A DNA stretch of 64,000 bases from contig CANNZV010001616.1 of NCBI GenBank assembly GCA_947561585.1, forward strand, positions 1-64,000, written 5' to 3'. Below are positions 1 to 12,999 of this stretch, piece by piece (within the stretch, counting starts at the first letter, position 1; each line of letters begins with the position of its first letter). Origin of the DNA: Caprella mutica (taxonomy: Eukaryota; Arthropoda; Malacostraca; Amphipoda; Caprellidae). The translations under genes were made by a program, and so were the position numbers. Under the pieces are notes generated by a model, which saw only the letters and a list, made by a program, of their open reading frames with translations, searched no databases and was not told where the DNA came from.

Positions 1-371
1 AACTAAGTAGGTGGAAACTGTCAGAGAAAAAATTAATACTAGTTTTGGTTTACATGCGTACCTGGTCTATAAAAAACATTTATGCTGAATCAGCAAAACC
101 TGTCACATATATTTCGCATGTTTAGAACTTGACAAATAGTGAGAGTGGATGGCTGGTAGGTTCTGAAAGATGACATATATTTTATATTGTTGGAAAATCA
201 CCTCTATTTTGAGATAAGTAATTAAGTATAAACCAGAAGAATCTTTGTTGTGTCGCAATTCACTACCTAGTTGCTATTAAGCATTCATCGTGGCAGCAGG
301 TATGTCCGTCAATTCTTCAGTTCTATCTCTTGCCACTGTATTTCTATTCGAAAACTTGTATACGTGCTAAG
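1..371. other. AT-rich unique sequence, no gene seen
   Basis: No open frame of note, no tandem repeat and no clear inverted repeat. It ends at the TA dinucleotide that flanks the first MITE. Confidence 0.5.
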
Positions 372-373
372 TA

Positions 374-594
374 CAGTAAAACTTCTGAGTTATGAAATGC
401 ACTTGAGTTATGAACCATTTTCTATGTTTAAATTATAGAAAACGATATACTTTAAGAATTGTTTTCTAGATTCTCATGAAATACTACAGTTTTCTCCAAG
501 ATTTTAAACATAGAAAACTATCTATCGTACCTGAGATACGACGTAGCTGTGAGTTATGGAAGAACCAAAACTTTGTAACTTAGGAGCTCCAGTG
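374..594. mobile_element. pogo/Tigger-like MITE, TA-flanked
   Basis: The 221 bp segment starts CAGTAAAACTTCTGAGTTAT and its other end, read on the minus strand, starts CACTGGAGCTCCTAAGTTAC; the two ends agree at about two thirds of positions. TA lies immediately outside both ends (372-373 and 595-596), the target duplication expected for the Tc1/mariner/pogo superfamily. A second, inner inverted repeat (TTTTCTATGTTTAAA near 418, TTTAAACATAGAAAA near 505) makes it fold back. There is no coding capacity, so it would be non-autonomous. The pogo label rests on the CAGT terminus plus TA and is inference. Confidence 0.55.
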
Positions 595-665
595 TACCAT
601 GTTCTAAATTAAACATCTTCGTTTTTAGGTCTACCTCTCAGAACTCAAGACATTGGTTTCATTAA

Positions 666-1241
666 AGGTCCCCTCCAACCTATTTTTTTTATTGCTTTAT
701 TCAACGAGGCTAATGTTTCTTATCATTTTGCTGCAAACTGCATCGAATTTGGTAGCATATTTTTAATTTTATATGCTTTTAAAGATTTTTAAAATCAAAA
801 CTCTACAAAACCTATTTTTCTTCCGACTTACTAATTTAAGAAATTTTCAGCCAGAAGAAAAAGAATGTACACTATTTGTTTTGATTAAATCCATTTAATA
901 ATCGTGTAAAGGTATAAAATTGAATAAACTTATAATAGAAACGTTTATATACTTTGGGAAACAATTAATAAAATAAACAATTAAATAAAGGCCGAAAACG
1001 CATGGTTTATTTGTAAAATTAAAATTTGTAATCAAAACAAAGAGTGTACAATCTTCTTCTCGAGCATCAGATTAGTGATTCGCTCAATTGTTGCTCACAG
1101 AGTATTAAAAAACTTTAAAAGAAAATAATAAAATATATACTGAACCGAATTGTATGCGGTTCGCAGAATAATGATCCTAGACCTTAGTTCTATAATATTT
1201 TGTTATAAACTCAATTTTTTCCCAGAGCCTGGAGAGGACCT
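666..1241. mobile_element. TTAA-flanked fold-back element (piggyBac-like, non-autonomous)
   Basis: The 576 bp element has terminal inverted repeats: AGGTCCCCTCCA at the left, and AGGTCCTCTCCA at the right read on the minus strand. TTAA occurs immediately outside both ends (662-665 and 1242-1245), which is the signature target duplication of piggyBac transposition. A second pair of inverted arms of about 40 bp lies inside (about 848-893 and 1027-1070, sharing GTACACT and TTTGTTTTGATTA). No transposase is present. The terminus does not start with CCC as in classic piggyBac, so the superfamily is inferred from the TTAA target. Confidence 0.6.
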
Positions 1242-1723
1242 TTAAGCTCACACCCAAACTACTGCCATGTCTAATTTCATCACCATGAATATTCTACCTG
1301 GGAATCAAGTTTCCGATAGTCTGTATAAAGCTGCGATTTTATTTAATGCTGGCGAAGTATGTCATTAAGTTTAATTAATTGTATAATAATCCTCTTATAG
1401 ATATTCAATAATATGTTGGCGTTCAATTAGAAGTGAATCGTATACCTGTTCATGAAAAATAAATTTTAATCAACATTGCGAATTTTATTTGTTTGAAGAC
1501 TGGCTATAAATTTTTTTTTAGAAATACAAAATAGTTTTTATTTGTACTGAAATACATTTCGTAATCGTGTAAAATACATTTCGGTGTAAAATCTTGGTGG
1601 TACATAGTGTAGAATTCAATAACATATTTAATATTAGGTGGCATGTTGGAAACAATCTTAATATAGACATGTGAATTTGATTCGAGTTAATAATTCACGT
1701 GGTATAAAGAATGGTTCTAGGTA

Positions 1724-1840
1724 AATTGCTCGAATGAACAATTCCTTGATAGACAATTGCTCGATAGGCAATTGCTCGATAGGTAATTGCTCGATAGGCA
1801 ATTGCTCGATAGGTAATTGCTCGATAGACAATTGCTCGAA
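1724..1840. repeat. 15-bp minisatellite, unit like CAATTGCTCGATAGG
   Basis: About seven head-to-tail copies of a 15 bp unit, alternating GGCAATTG and GGTAATTG variants. The same AATTGCTCGA core appears inverted at 2430-2583 and in weaker form at 22749-22880. Two short open frames across it are repeat translations. Confidence 0.85.
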
Positions 1841-2429
1841 TGATCAAATGGCTCAGTTTGCAAATTAATAAAAGACAGATTATCGTCAAGTTGGATCATT
1901 TCAATACGCTGCACCTAACCGTCCTAGGATCTAATTAGTAATTCATAATAACTGTATTTCATATTTTTCATCGCTATTTACTATCAATCATAATACTATT
2001 TCTAAATTATTATATTCCTGGTTTTCTTATTTTTATTGAACAGGAATACTGCACCAATTTTAGGTACAGTAATTTTCGTCTTTTGTCATTCAATAGCTTC
2101 ACTGGGCTCCGACGAGACGTTCTCAGGGCTAGGTTTGGGTTGCTAGGTTTTAGCAATTTGGTCTATGAGAACTGTTCCCGACACATTTAGCATAACATTT
2201 GCTGTTCGTGCCACTTGTTTTTTATTGAATTCTTCCATATTCGTTAGCTCTTATCTGGTTGACTTTCCTCTTCTTTTACATTAAGCAATTGACTATTCAA
2301 AATGTGATTATTTTAGCAATTGGTAATTACATAATGGATTGAAAGCTTGTCGATTAGCTGCTCCTAATCGTCCTTAATTGTTTATAATTAGTATTTAATA
2401 ATAACATTATTTCATTTATTTTATTTTAT

Positions 2430-2583
2430 CTGAACGATTGATCATTCGAACAATTGTTCTTCGAGCAATTGTTCTTTCAGTCAATTGTTCGTTCGAGCTA
2501 TTGTTTTTCGAGCAATTGTTCATTCGAGCAATTGTTCATTCGAGTAATTGTTCATTCGAGCGATTGTCTTTCGAGCAATTTAC
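2430..2583. repeat. degenerate 16-bp minisatellite, unit like CATTCGAGCAATTGTT
   Basis: About nine imperfect copies of a 15-16 bp unit. On the minus strand the unit reads GAACAATTGCTCGAAT, which contains the core of the array about 0.7 kb upstream, so the two arrays form a related inverted pair. Confidence 0.75.
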
Positions 2584-2584
2584 C

Positions 2585-3740
2585 GACTACCATAAAGAAT
2601 ATAGTTAGTGCTCAATTTAGATAAATTCTGAGGGTTCGAGATGGACGCAATGTGATATTCAACATTCCATGTTACTAGGCGGATCTAAGGTCTTAAGATT
2701 CTATTTCAATGAACATTAATTAAGATCAAAAATTTACATTTGACAAAGAGATACCAAGGAGTTGAAGATTGGAATCATTCTAGTAGGTTACTTCATTCTT
2801 CACATGATTTATAAATGTTCTTCATGTTCACAGAACTGACCAGAACTATTTTGAAGGGAAGTTGCATAATCATTTTAATCTTCCTAACGATGGTGCTATT
2901 GTGTGGGCAGGGATTATAGTTATGTAGATAAGGAAATTTTTGGCATAATGATGATATGAAGAAAATTCCACATGATTATTATCAACTATTGTTTCTGTAA
3001 CAATACTTTCTTCCGCTTTAATCTTTTTCTGTTCAGAAAACCTCTTTTCATTCATTTTTTAATAAGTGACTAAAATTATGATCACAAGAGCTATAAAGAA
3101 TTAATGGTGAAGTTGATTTTGTAGAAGATCATAATTATGAACGATGAAATTCTCAGATCCTTGACCACATTGATCCTTGTGTTAACAGTAATCGACATTT
3201 TTGGTCCAATTAATTAAGACGAGTTACAATATTTTCCCCATTGCCTAGCATTTCAATTCAAAATACGAATGTTAGTATGAATTGCTTTAAGATCCAATAC
3301 AACAACATAACTAAATCCAGATGAAATATACAGTAGATTAGATTTAATTTAAATTCAATAAATCTCATAATTATATTTGATTTTCTTTATGAATTACATA
3401 GTTTAGATAACAATCGTTTTTCACGATTAATTTTGTATGTAGCTTATATCGTTATCAGATAATCATTATTACTAAATTATAATCAAATCTTAAATTCTGA
3501 TAATTATATCATAGGATCTGTAAAAATGATATTAGATAAATTAAATCTAACACTTGCAGTATTTAAGCAAATTATTTTTACACATCAAAGGAAAATATTT
3601 GATGCGATAACAATGTTCATTTATAATATAGGTGTATTACGATCAACTGTCAGAAAAATAAAATCAGAAAAGTAAAGTAAAATGGAGAATTTTATCTTTA
3701 ATCTATTTTTTATTTATCTCACAATGGAATAAAATTCGAA
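2585..3740. other. AT-rich unique sequence
   Basis: I see no protein-like frame, RNA gene or tandem repeat. Short open frames such as the one at 2870-3055 show no recognisable protein character. Confidence 0.45.
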
Positions 3741-3745
3741 TTGTA

Positions 3746-3855
3746 CCCAGGCAGCAAGGATTTATTCCTGAGATATTAAGGGAATATCCCATGAATATTT
3801 CCTTCTTCCCAGGGCTACTCCCTTAATATCCAAGGAATAATGTTTGCTACCTGGG
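3746..3855. mobile_element. palindromic MITE with CCCAGG..CCTGGG ends
   Basis: The 110 bp element is almost entirely palindromic. The left arm starts CCCAGGCAGCAA, and the right arm on the minus strand starts CCCAGGTAGCAA. Inside both arms the motif ATATTAAGGGA recurs. TA lies immediately outside both ends (3744-3745 and 3856-3857), consistent with a Tc1/mariner-type target. It has no coding capacity. Confidence 0.7.
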
Positions 3856-3859
3856 TATG

Positions 3860-4670
3860 TAGCTCTATATATTCGCGATAATTATACAAAGCAGAGGTAG
3901 AAAGTAACACTTAAATATTTCATTCGACCTTCTGACATGGAATAAAGATTGTAGGGCATTTCAGTAAAGGGAAAACAGTTCCCCGCTATTCTGCGGAAAA
4001 GTTAGGTCTTCCAAGCGTGAATATACAAAATTGTGTGTCTCCTTTGCTAGAGCCAGTGCCTCTATTAAGTAGAGTCATTTGTGGTTTCTATTCGACTTAA
4101 TTTCACCACTAAATCAAGAGCTCCAGTGACAGAATAATGACTTGTCGGGTATACTTTAAGTATCACTTTACTATAAGTAACTAACTTACAGCGCATGCTT
4201 TAATCATTATTATTCGATTGTACGTGCATTAAGCCTTTCAAATTGCCACAAATCTGATCCTACAGACACCGTGGTGCGTATACGTTAATGCATTTTCCGC
4301 CTTGTGAGCTCCTTGCAGAAGGCCGATCTCCTCATGCTAGATTAGCAGTGTGTGGAGGATTTATTCGGTCCAAGAGGCCCTAGATGGCTGAAACCCTTTA
4401 AGGTCGGATAGATTATGTTTAATAAGTGGGAAGCTTGATGCCTAATGGCTATCTCGATGTTTAATTTGGTTCTGTCTCCTTCAATCTAATTTGAGATGGC
4501 AGAGTAAATTCATTGATGCATTACCAATGATGGTATGGATGACATCTTGGGGAGAAACTAGGCCATAATATCAAGACTGGCTGCTGGTACTATCTCTATA
4601 TAAAGATAGGGAAACACCTGCTGCAACCAATTAAAAGTAGGAAGAGGTATGAGTGGTGTCAACCATTTTG
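3860..4670. other. unique sequence, no gene seen
   Basis: Mixed-composition unique DNA with somewhat less A+T than its surroundings. No tandem repeat and no frame with recognisable protein features. Confidence 0.4.
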
Positions 4671-4672
4671 TG

Positions 4673-5434
4673 TGATGTATAGTGAATGAATGATGTATAG
4701 TGAATGAATGATGTATAGTGAATGAGTGATGTATAGTGAATGAGTGATATATAGTGAATGAGTGATGTATAGTGAATGAGTGATGTATAGTGAATGAGTG
4801 ATGTATAGTGAATGAGTGATGTATAGTGAATGAGTGATGTATAGTGAATGAGTGATGTATTATGAATGAGTGATGTATAGTGAATGAGTGATGTATAGTG
4901 AATGAGTGCGTATAGTGAATGAGTGATGTATAGTGAATGAGTGATGTATAGTGAATGAGTGATGTATAGTGAATGAGTGATGTATAGTGAATGAGTGATG
5001 TATAGTGAATGAGTGATGTATAGTGAATGAGTGATGTATGGTGAATGAGTGATGTATAGTAAATGAGTGATGTATAGTGAATGAGTGATGTATGGTGAAT
5101 GAGTGATGTATAGTAAATGAGTGATGTATAGTGAATGAGTGATGTATAGTGAATGAGTGATGTATAGTGAGTGAGTGATGTATAGTGAATGAGTGATGTA
5201 TAGTGAATTTGAGTGATGTATAGTGAATGAGTGATGTATAGTGAATGACTGATGTATGGTGAATGAGTGATGTATAGTGAATGAGTGATGTATAGTAAAA
5301 GAGTGATGTATAGTGAATGAGTGATGTATAGTGAATGAGTGATACTAAGTGAATGAGTGATGTATAGTGAATGAGTGATGTATAGTGAATGAGTGATACT
5401 AAGTGAATGAGTGATGTATAGTGAATGAGTGATG
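4673..5434. repeat. 18-bp minisatellite, unit GATGTATAGTGAATGAGT
   Basis: About 42 head-to-tail copies, with scattered variants (TATGG, AGTAAATG, ATACTAAG) and a few indels. Because 18 is a multiple of three, long open frames arise on the minus strand (translation repeats of the YITHSL/SLIHYT type). These are low-complexity artefacts rather than genes. The TATAGTGAA core also occurs in the pogo-like element at 57.3-57.7 kb. Confidence 0.97.
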
Positions 5435-5439
5435 CCATC

Positions 5440-6185
5440 ATTTATCGAAATATAACAGTGTATGCGACATTTAACATTTATGAAAATTTGGAAATGACCG
5501 AATGTAAGGAACAAAGCTATTTTTTCTTAGAGTGAAAGTTTGATTTTTTTTTGTAAATATATTTAATAATATGGAAATATGTTAGAATAGTAATAAACTG
5601 TTAATTAGTAATATAAATACACAGATTTTATAATGAGTCGTATCTACAAGTAAAGCTCCTCTGATTTAAATCGAATTTACATCACAATACAATATTGTTT
5701 AAAAAAAAAAAAAATTACTGAAATTATTCCTAAAATATGAATGTGTGATTGTAAGGTGGAATTTTTCCTGTAGTTTTAACATTACAACCATCGCTTACTG
5801 TAATTGAATTAATTTAAAGCTAAAATAATTAAAAATTGATTAGAATTGAGGAGAAATAAATCTATATTTTGATATGTGTTACCTATTCTAAAAAGATATT
5901 ACAAAATATATGCACATTATATTACAAAATTTATGCACATTATAGGGTGATATTACGAAATTTATTCATATATGTAGCAGACACATAAATAACAAATGGA
6001 TATAGCACAACAGTATATTAGGGTGATATTACAAAATAGATGCATATATATATAAATAGAAAACGGATATATATAGGATTAGGATAAAGACAGCAACTGC
6101 ATTTATATTATTAGATTAGTTTATTATTTCACCATATACATTATACGATGTCAATGTATCACCTATGTAGCATATTGATATTTAA
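5440..6185. other. AT-rich sequence with a weak ATTACAAAAT-containing repeat
   Basis: Very AT-rich, including a 14-base A run near 5700. Between about 5890 and 6050 a phrase containing ATATTACAAAAT and ATGCA(C/T)AT recurs four or five times with poor conservation. No gene is seen. Confidence 0.5.
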
Positions 6186-6188
6186 TGT

Positions 6189-7272
6189 GCTTCTCGCCGA
6201 TCTGTAATATCGATCGACCGTTGCGCGTACGAGGGATATTGAAGGCGAACCTTATAAATAATTATAATATGGTTAGGTTAGCGGTCCATGGGAGGGTTTG
6301 GGGGTAAATTTATTAGAGACAAAATGCATTTTTTTTCTCGTTCAAATACATGTGATTAACCCTAGTAACCTAGGTAGCCCTTGAAAGTTTGATCACTAAC
6401 CTAAGGACTGGTCCAGGCGGACCAGTCTTCACTAAAACTGTTATAAAATCTCAAAAAATTGACTTTTCGATATTTTGTCTTGATATAAACCTTCATTTGA
6501 TATTTACACATCCATTGGTAAACGCCAAAGAATAGTTATCTATTTGAAATAATATTTCCAAGCAAAGATGAAAAACAAATATTTCTTAGGTTTTCTAACT
6601 ATTTGTTAGGTTTTCTAACTATTTGCGCAAAAGCCATTTTCATCAACCATCAATAAGATCCTTATAACATTCACAAAAAAATAAAACTTAATGAAAATTT
6701 AACTGTAGATGGAGAAGAGTTCATCAATAAAAAAGATACCATAAAGAAACATGTTCCTTTTTAATATTATTAACTTAATATTGTGTTCCGATTTTTTTGA
6801 GACAACCTGTATATTTGAATAAATGCTCATAATATGAGTATCTTGCCATTTATCACCATCTTTGTTATTTTAAAAGTAAAAGTAATGAAAATACAGCTTC
6901 CAGATCGGTTTGAAAATAAAATAATTAATATTTTTACTTGAGGAGTTGAGGACTGGTCTGCCTGTATCAGTCCTCAGGTTACTAGGTTTAAGTTGCTTGC
7001 TTGAACTATAAACAGTAAAGTTACTTATTTACAACTGAATAAAACCAGTAAATGTTTAAACAGTAAAGTAAGCATTTTGTCACTGTCGAATTCAGCCGAG
7101 GGAGGGCTGGAAACCATATCTCTACCTCAACCTAACCAAATATGACTATTTTTAAAGTTTCCCTCTATAACTCACGAGCATGCACCAATGGATCGATGGT
7201 TGCACTAACGGTTGATCCATAGATAGCACAAGGCGATCGATCGGTATCTAAAATCGGCCAAAAGCGCATGTA
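6189..7272. repeat. region bounded by degenerate inverted repeat
   Basis: The left flank (about 6189-6300, with CGATCGACCG and TATGGTTAGGTTA) is imperfectly inverted at the right flank (about 7120-7272, with TAACCTAACCAAATA-like text and CGATCGATCGG). The TTAA-flanked element at 6360-6987 lies wholly inside. This would fit an older element invaded by a younger one, but the arms are poor and the boundaries approximate. Confidence 0.35.
6360..6987. mobile_element. piggyBac-like non-autonomous element, TTAA-flanked
   Basis: The left end reads TTAA then CCCTAGTAACCT. The right end on the minus strand reads TTAA then ACCTAGTAACCT. TTAA target duplications are at 6356-6359 and 6988-6991. The TTAA-CCCTAG start is the classic piggyBac terminus. 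Inside the left end is a perfect 9 bp stem, GACTGGTCC and GGACCAGTC, with a 4 bp loop. Inside the right end is a related imperfect hairpin (GAGGACTG, CAGTCCTC). The 628 bp has no transposase. Close to its right half, TTTTTTTGAGACAACCTGTA resembles a mariner terminus, also seen near 39.15 kb. Confidence 0.65.
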
Positions 7273-7274
7273 AG

Positions 7275-10200
7275 ATATAAAAAATATACTATACATTTAA
7301 ATATACCACTGATAATTGATATATTCATATTATATTGAAGGACGGACTTTATGGAACGAAACGGAAAAAATATTTATATTTGGTAATTATTTAATTTTTA
7401 ATTATAATAATCTGAATATATCATGCGCATTTAATGGTAGGCATCTCCATTATAGAGGCAAGAGGACCATTAAGAGTTTTTAATTTTTATTTATTGATAG
7501 TCTAAAGTAATACAGTGTGTGCTAGATAAATAACAGTATCATTTAATCCCACCTGATCAAACTTAGTTCACGAAATGATGACCATTTTATAGTACAAGAT
7601 ATGGTCCATAGATGACGCTACCAAATCGTATCTTACAGACGAATTTTTCCAGTAAAAACGATATAGAAAAAAGAATTGAAATTAGGTAATTTTATGAAAT
7701 TGGCCCATCAAATTATTTTTAAATAAAGTTAGTTTCAAAATGAAATTATGATAATTACCCAAATATTCGGTATTGAATTAATTATGGATTACTATAGACG
7801 TTCATTTAAAAAGGAAAATATCAGGCAACATATCTCAGTATTATTGCAAGCATTTCTTAAACAATAATTAATCTATCTAAAGCATATATATTATTCAAGG
7901 TCACCCAGAAGTTATTTCAGAGCAGTCAGGAAATAATATATGAAAAGATATAAATTATCATCACGAAATATGATTTTACCTGGTGAATAACTTACCAGTG
8001 GCTGGGATAGATGTCTTCTTTGAAACTGAAAATAAAAGAAAAATTGATTAGTAAGCTGAAGAAAATTGTTTGTAATGGAAAAATAAGGTTTTATTTTCAA
8101 CAAAAATATTTCTACCTAACTGTTAACATCAATCTTAAAACCAAGTTGATGTTACAATTCGATTTAAATCATTCATGATGCTGGTAATGTGAAAACACTA
8201 TTTCATCGATTCATACTTAGTTATATTTAGAACAGGGTTAATAGTGATTTCCTTAATAAAAATAATTTTCAGGCATTCTTTTTCCATGTATTTCATTGGA
8301 ACTATAAATAAAAGAGTAAACTAGAAACTATCTCATGGATAAAGCCTTTCTGCAGCAATTTTTCTTGAGTAGTGAATTCGGAAAAAGTTTTCTCATCTTT
8401 TACTTTTCTGAATTGAAATAGTCTACCCAAAAATTTGGCAATGCAGTTTTCTATGACTCATCGGGGAGAAAGAAAATAGAAAGCCCTTTCAAACGAGCAG
8501 GAACTTAGATAAATACCTATAATGTTGTTTTGATTGGCTCTTCTAGCTTTTAGAGATACAAAAAAATTTGGCTTATAATTGATTTGCTCACCGAATGAAT
8601 ATTTCAACAGCAAATTGAAGACAAAAATTAATATTTTATACATTCAATATCTTCACTTGTTATGTATCTACACATGATTTACTGTAATATTATGGTCAAC
8701 ATTCGAACAAAAAATATAATACAAACGAAGTGTTCCACAAGTAGTTAGTTACGTCGGTTAAACGATATAAATTATTCGCATGTGCATATAAGAAGATGTT
8801 TATGAGGCGACGCACTTAAATTTTATAGATCAAATTAACTACTACGACTTTTACACTGTACAGACCTATCCTTAGTGGCGACATTTCAATACCACGCTAT
8901 GCATTTCATCTTGATGCCATTTGTTATTTTTGAATAATCAGAATAATTAAAAGGTTATTTTTTTTTGTAACTTAGATCCAAATAATATGTTTGAGATACA
9001 TTATTTTTTTTAATTCTCGGATATGTGTATTATATTCTAAATAGATAATATATTGTCAATACATAGAATAGTAATTTGTTAGGATATATTATTCATTTCA
9101 TAATTCATTAACAAATGTTCCCATTAACTAAGGCTAATTAAACGTAAATAGATCACACACGCCATTGTATTGTATATTTGTTTCAGAATTTTAATATCTA
9201 ACATTATCTATACTATTGAAAGAGTTCATTTGTTGGCTGGAGGTTTTCAAATATGTTGTCAATTAATTTCCTTGGCGAGGCATCGCTCAGAGGCCCTCCC
9301 AGAGCACCCCCACGGCAAGAGAAAAGATTCTCATTAAGGGTAGAAGGTCCCTCCTTGATACAAGGTCCTTATATCTAATTTGATACTTTGAATCTGTTAT
9401 ACACTTATTACTTTATAGCCACGTTCATAGATAAACAGAATTACATCTATGATGGAACATGTATGCATCATCGTTGATCTATGACTTTGCGAATCAATAA
9501 CTAAGAAATATATATGTAGGTAACCTAGCGTTTATTAGGTAATGTATCTATCCTCAAGTCTAACCGAAGAAGGACGATCTTATTCATGTATCGCTTATAT
9601 TCAATGTAAACTCCAATAATAACGAAAAGTTTTTACCAAATTATGTAAACTCTTTATTATCCTCAGAAAACATTAAAATTCCCATTTTTTGTACTTTAAA
9701 TTCGTTTCATCTATAATGGCGTTGAAATTACTCATCAACTCGTCAACCATATGCTATACATTGTTGCTTCTTAAAGAAGATGTAGAAATATTTAGTGATT
9801 TACTTATAAATTTCATCATTGAAATTTTATATCTTAGGAGGTGAGAAGTTTCTTTTTGATCCAATGTGGCCTTCAATTCTTCTACATTTTATGCTGTTGA
9901 CTTTGTCCGAAATCAGCCACTGATCCTGAGAAATTGATATTGCTTCTTCTTGATCTATATCTTAACATAATACAAAACTTTATTCATTCTACATATTTCA
10001 CAGTTTGTAAAGTAAATTTGTCTTCAAGTTTTTCATATATTGAAAAAAATTCACTTTGCAAAAACCGTTTATGAAAACTCTGATGAAATATTAGAATTCC
10101 TTATAATATTTACACAAAACTTCATTTAAATCAAAATCAACTGATTTACAAACCCTAATAAAAGAACCCATTTGATCAATAAATAGTCAGTATAATTTGG

Positions 10201-12600
10201 AAATACTGAAGACAAATCTAAAGCGAACAAACAATGTTCCATGCTACATTTTGCTTGCGCTGAATATGTTTTTTTTTTCTAATTTATTGATGATGGTGTG
10301 TGCCTAGATTTACGAGACATCTGCTGTCCATTGTCACACCTACTTATTTTTCTGTTCAACTTATAAAATGGAAAATCATAACAGCTTCGGAAAAAACGTT
10401 GCATACCTATATTTGAATCATTAAAATTCGAAAAATATACCAGAATGATAGTGTTATCATTAAAACTACATTATTTATTGTAGAGATATAATTCTCTTTC
10501 TTTTATTCTTCATTTAAAATGATATAGGGTGATAATTTTATATGTTGTGTTATTTTTAATTACTACTTTTGACTTTACTGACAGATGCTTTTATCCTCAC
10601 AATGTAACATCATCACCAAACCATATTTAGAACTTTATCTACTACCTAAAAGAGTTAAAACACGGCAACAGTGTCTCAAGAAACTGAGTCACAATGAGCC
10701 AAACAGCCCTTGAAAATGGGATCAAAAGAATCCATTTTCAATCATGAATTAATCTTATATAAGAAATGAAATACAAAGGATTTCAGTTTTCAGTATATAT
10801 TCTTTGCATGAATTAGAAATAATTCGAATGCATTGACGCGGAGTCAGTACACACGTGTATACAATAGCAAACAACTCTTTCTCTGTGCGAAGCTTCATGC
10901 CAGATTGCAAAACATGGCAGCATAAACAAAATGGATCTACAGAATAAATAACCAGTGTGTCTGGCAATTAAAAGTCTAGCCGAAAATATCGTCCTTATAA
11001 ATTTGAGGAAGGTATGAGTCCTACTACCTAATGTTGCAATGAACCACAATTTAAACCGTGGCAATTATCATAAATTGGCAACTTGACTTACGATCAACCG
11101 ACGATTATTGCGCGCCATACAACTAATAAATTTCACTTCTGAGTTCAGGCAAGAATGATAGAATCTAGGTAGTCACCCTACTGATAACGAAGTAGGTACC
11201 TTTGTTGCCAAATCATGTAAATAATCATTGTCTACCAATGCATGTGTTTTATTGGACCAGATAGCAAAATGATGCAAGGTAAAGTAAGCAGCATTTCTTC
11301 TATTACTCAATCGGTTCATCTGTACATATAAGGTCGTACTCTATTCCTCGGTACATATTTCACTGTAGATATCTGTAACTACACAACAGAAACAGTGTTG
11401 CTGTACCCTAACTGTCTTGTATAAAAGACTAGGTAATCATTATGCGGCTTAGTCACAAAAACTTATAAGGTAGACATCACTACACCCCCATATTTACAGA
11501 TGAAAATTCTTCAGTTATTCAGCAATTTCTGCAACTTGCTTTAGGTTACCAAGTAACTTATGCGGTAACAAGGAAGCATCTTAAATCACTGGGTAAAGGT
11601 CTTTCATTGAATTATTTAATATAGCGAACAATAAGACAACGCTTGAAATCAAGGATAAGTTTAGGTTCAATGGTCTCATCTACGTTATCTTCTATTTTAT
11701 AGTTTAACTTAACAGTTTTAATTTGCGAACAGAAATTTTGTGAGGGAGTAACATGAGGCTTAAACCTTTTATGATCTATTAATGACTACGTCTATAAGAT
11801 TTAGTGGACACTTACGAGAATTTCTACGAAACCAATGACCTCCAAATTCATCTACATGATTCTCTGTAAACTGCAAATTAATGCGAATATAATGGAAGAA
11901 ACGGATATCGAGAAGGAACTCTATATTTAGCTACTCTATGAAACTGAGCGTGCTTTTAATTGTATCCAACAACGAAATAAAGTACATAGATGCAATTAAT
12001 GTGTTGCTTGTTTTATCTATATAATACGTGATTAGACTGCAATTTACTGGCTGCATACTGTATAGTGTACACATTTTGTATAGTATTGCATCTGGTTGCA
12101 ATGACTAGATGATTTTTTATCTATAGGCATGATACGTACCCCTTATCATATGTTTCAGATTTATTGCATATATGGTTGATATTACTTTTTTAGTGAAAAT
12201 CTCCTCTAGACTTCACCTTTGAATGTCTATGAGAATAATTACCAACAAACCGGATTTTCTGCCAGAACATTCTAAGGTATCTATTATCCTGCCATGTATA
12301 ATGCCACAAAAACCGTTGCAGTGTACTTACTATTTATTAACGCACTTTCAATATCTAGAGATTTTGGAAGATTTTCAAAACTGAGAATCTGTTACCTATT
12401 AGTATTAATCTTAAGCGTGAGTTGGATTGAATAAGTAACTAAGTATTGAATAAGTAAAGTAATAATAACGATTTGAGTTTAACGTACAGTTTTTCCTCAT
12501 CATACCTACCTAACAACTGAACTTACATACGTGGTTCATACCATACAACCTTAGCCAGTCTGCAGAATATGGGAGAGATTTGGGAAATTCTATCAAACTA
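7275..12600. other. long AT-rich unique sequence without a recognisable gene
   Basis: About 5.3 kb with no tandem array and no long frame. Small frames (for example 7912-8103, 8458-8643 and 10755-11064) show no protein motif I recognise. A slightly GC-richer patch lies near 9285-9360. Spliced exons too short to recognise by eye, or regulatory DNA, cannot be excluded. Confidence 0.4.
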
Positions 12601-12729
12601 TTTTCATTCCTTTATTTACATTTAGCTGCGAACACTTATGAATTAATTCCAATATTTACATTAATATCACAGTGAACAGCAAACGAAATCTCTACAAACA
12701 CCTTACTAGTTTCAGCGCACTGAAGCCTA

Positions 12730-12994
12730 TGTAGCACATTGTCACCGCTATTGCATCTGGTTTCTACCATACACTCACCTTCGCCCATATACCTAGTTAC
12801 TAGTCCTGTATGTAGCACATTGTCACTCGCTGTAATAAAAACGTTTTTCAACCGTAAACCCTAAACGTACGGTTCTACCATTCGACTACCAGACGCATGA
12901 CAACCATTTACACCTATTTCAACCATAGAAATAACTTTGGTATGACTAAAACGACCGGTAAACCTAAAATTATCCCTATGTAGCACATTGTCAC
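12730..12994. repeat. three copies of 16-mer TGTAGCACATTGTCAC
   Basis: Exact copies of the 16-mer lie at 12730-12745, 12811-12826 and 12979-12994, spaced 81 and 168 bp, so about one and two steps of 81-84 bp. A fourth exact copy is at 47741-47756. The sequence between copies is not obviously repeated. Function is unknown; it may be a conserved seed of a decayed longer repeat. Confidence 0.8.
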
Positions 12995-12999
12995 CGCAA

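Noticed and set aside
4558..5514. 318-codon minus-strand open frame of YITHSL-type repeats
   Set aside because: Produced by a stop-free 18-bp tandem unit; other frames are open too and there is no domain, start context or splice signal.
9285..9360. Possible tRNA or small RNA gene in a GC-richer patch
   Set aside because: I could not fold a cloverleaf, and no A/B box pair was evident.
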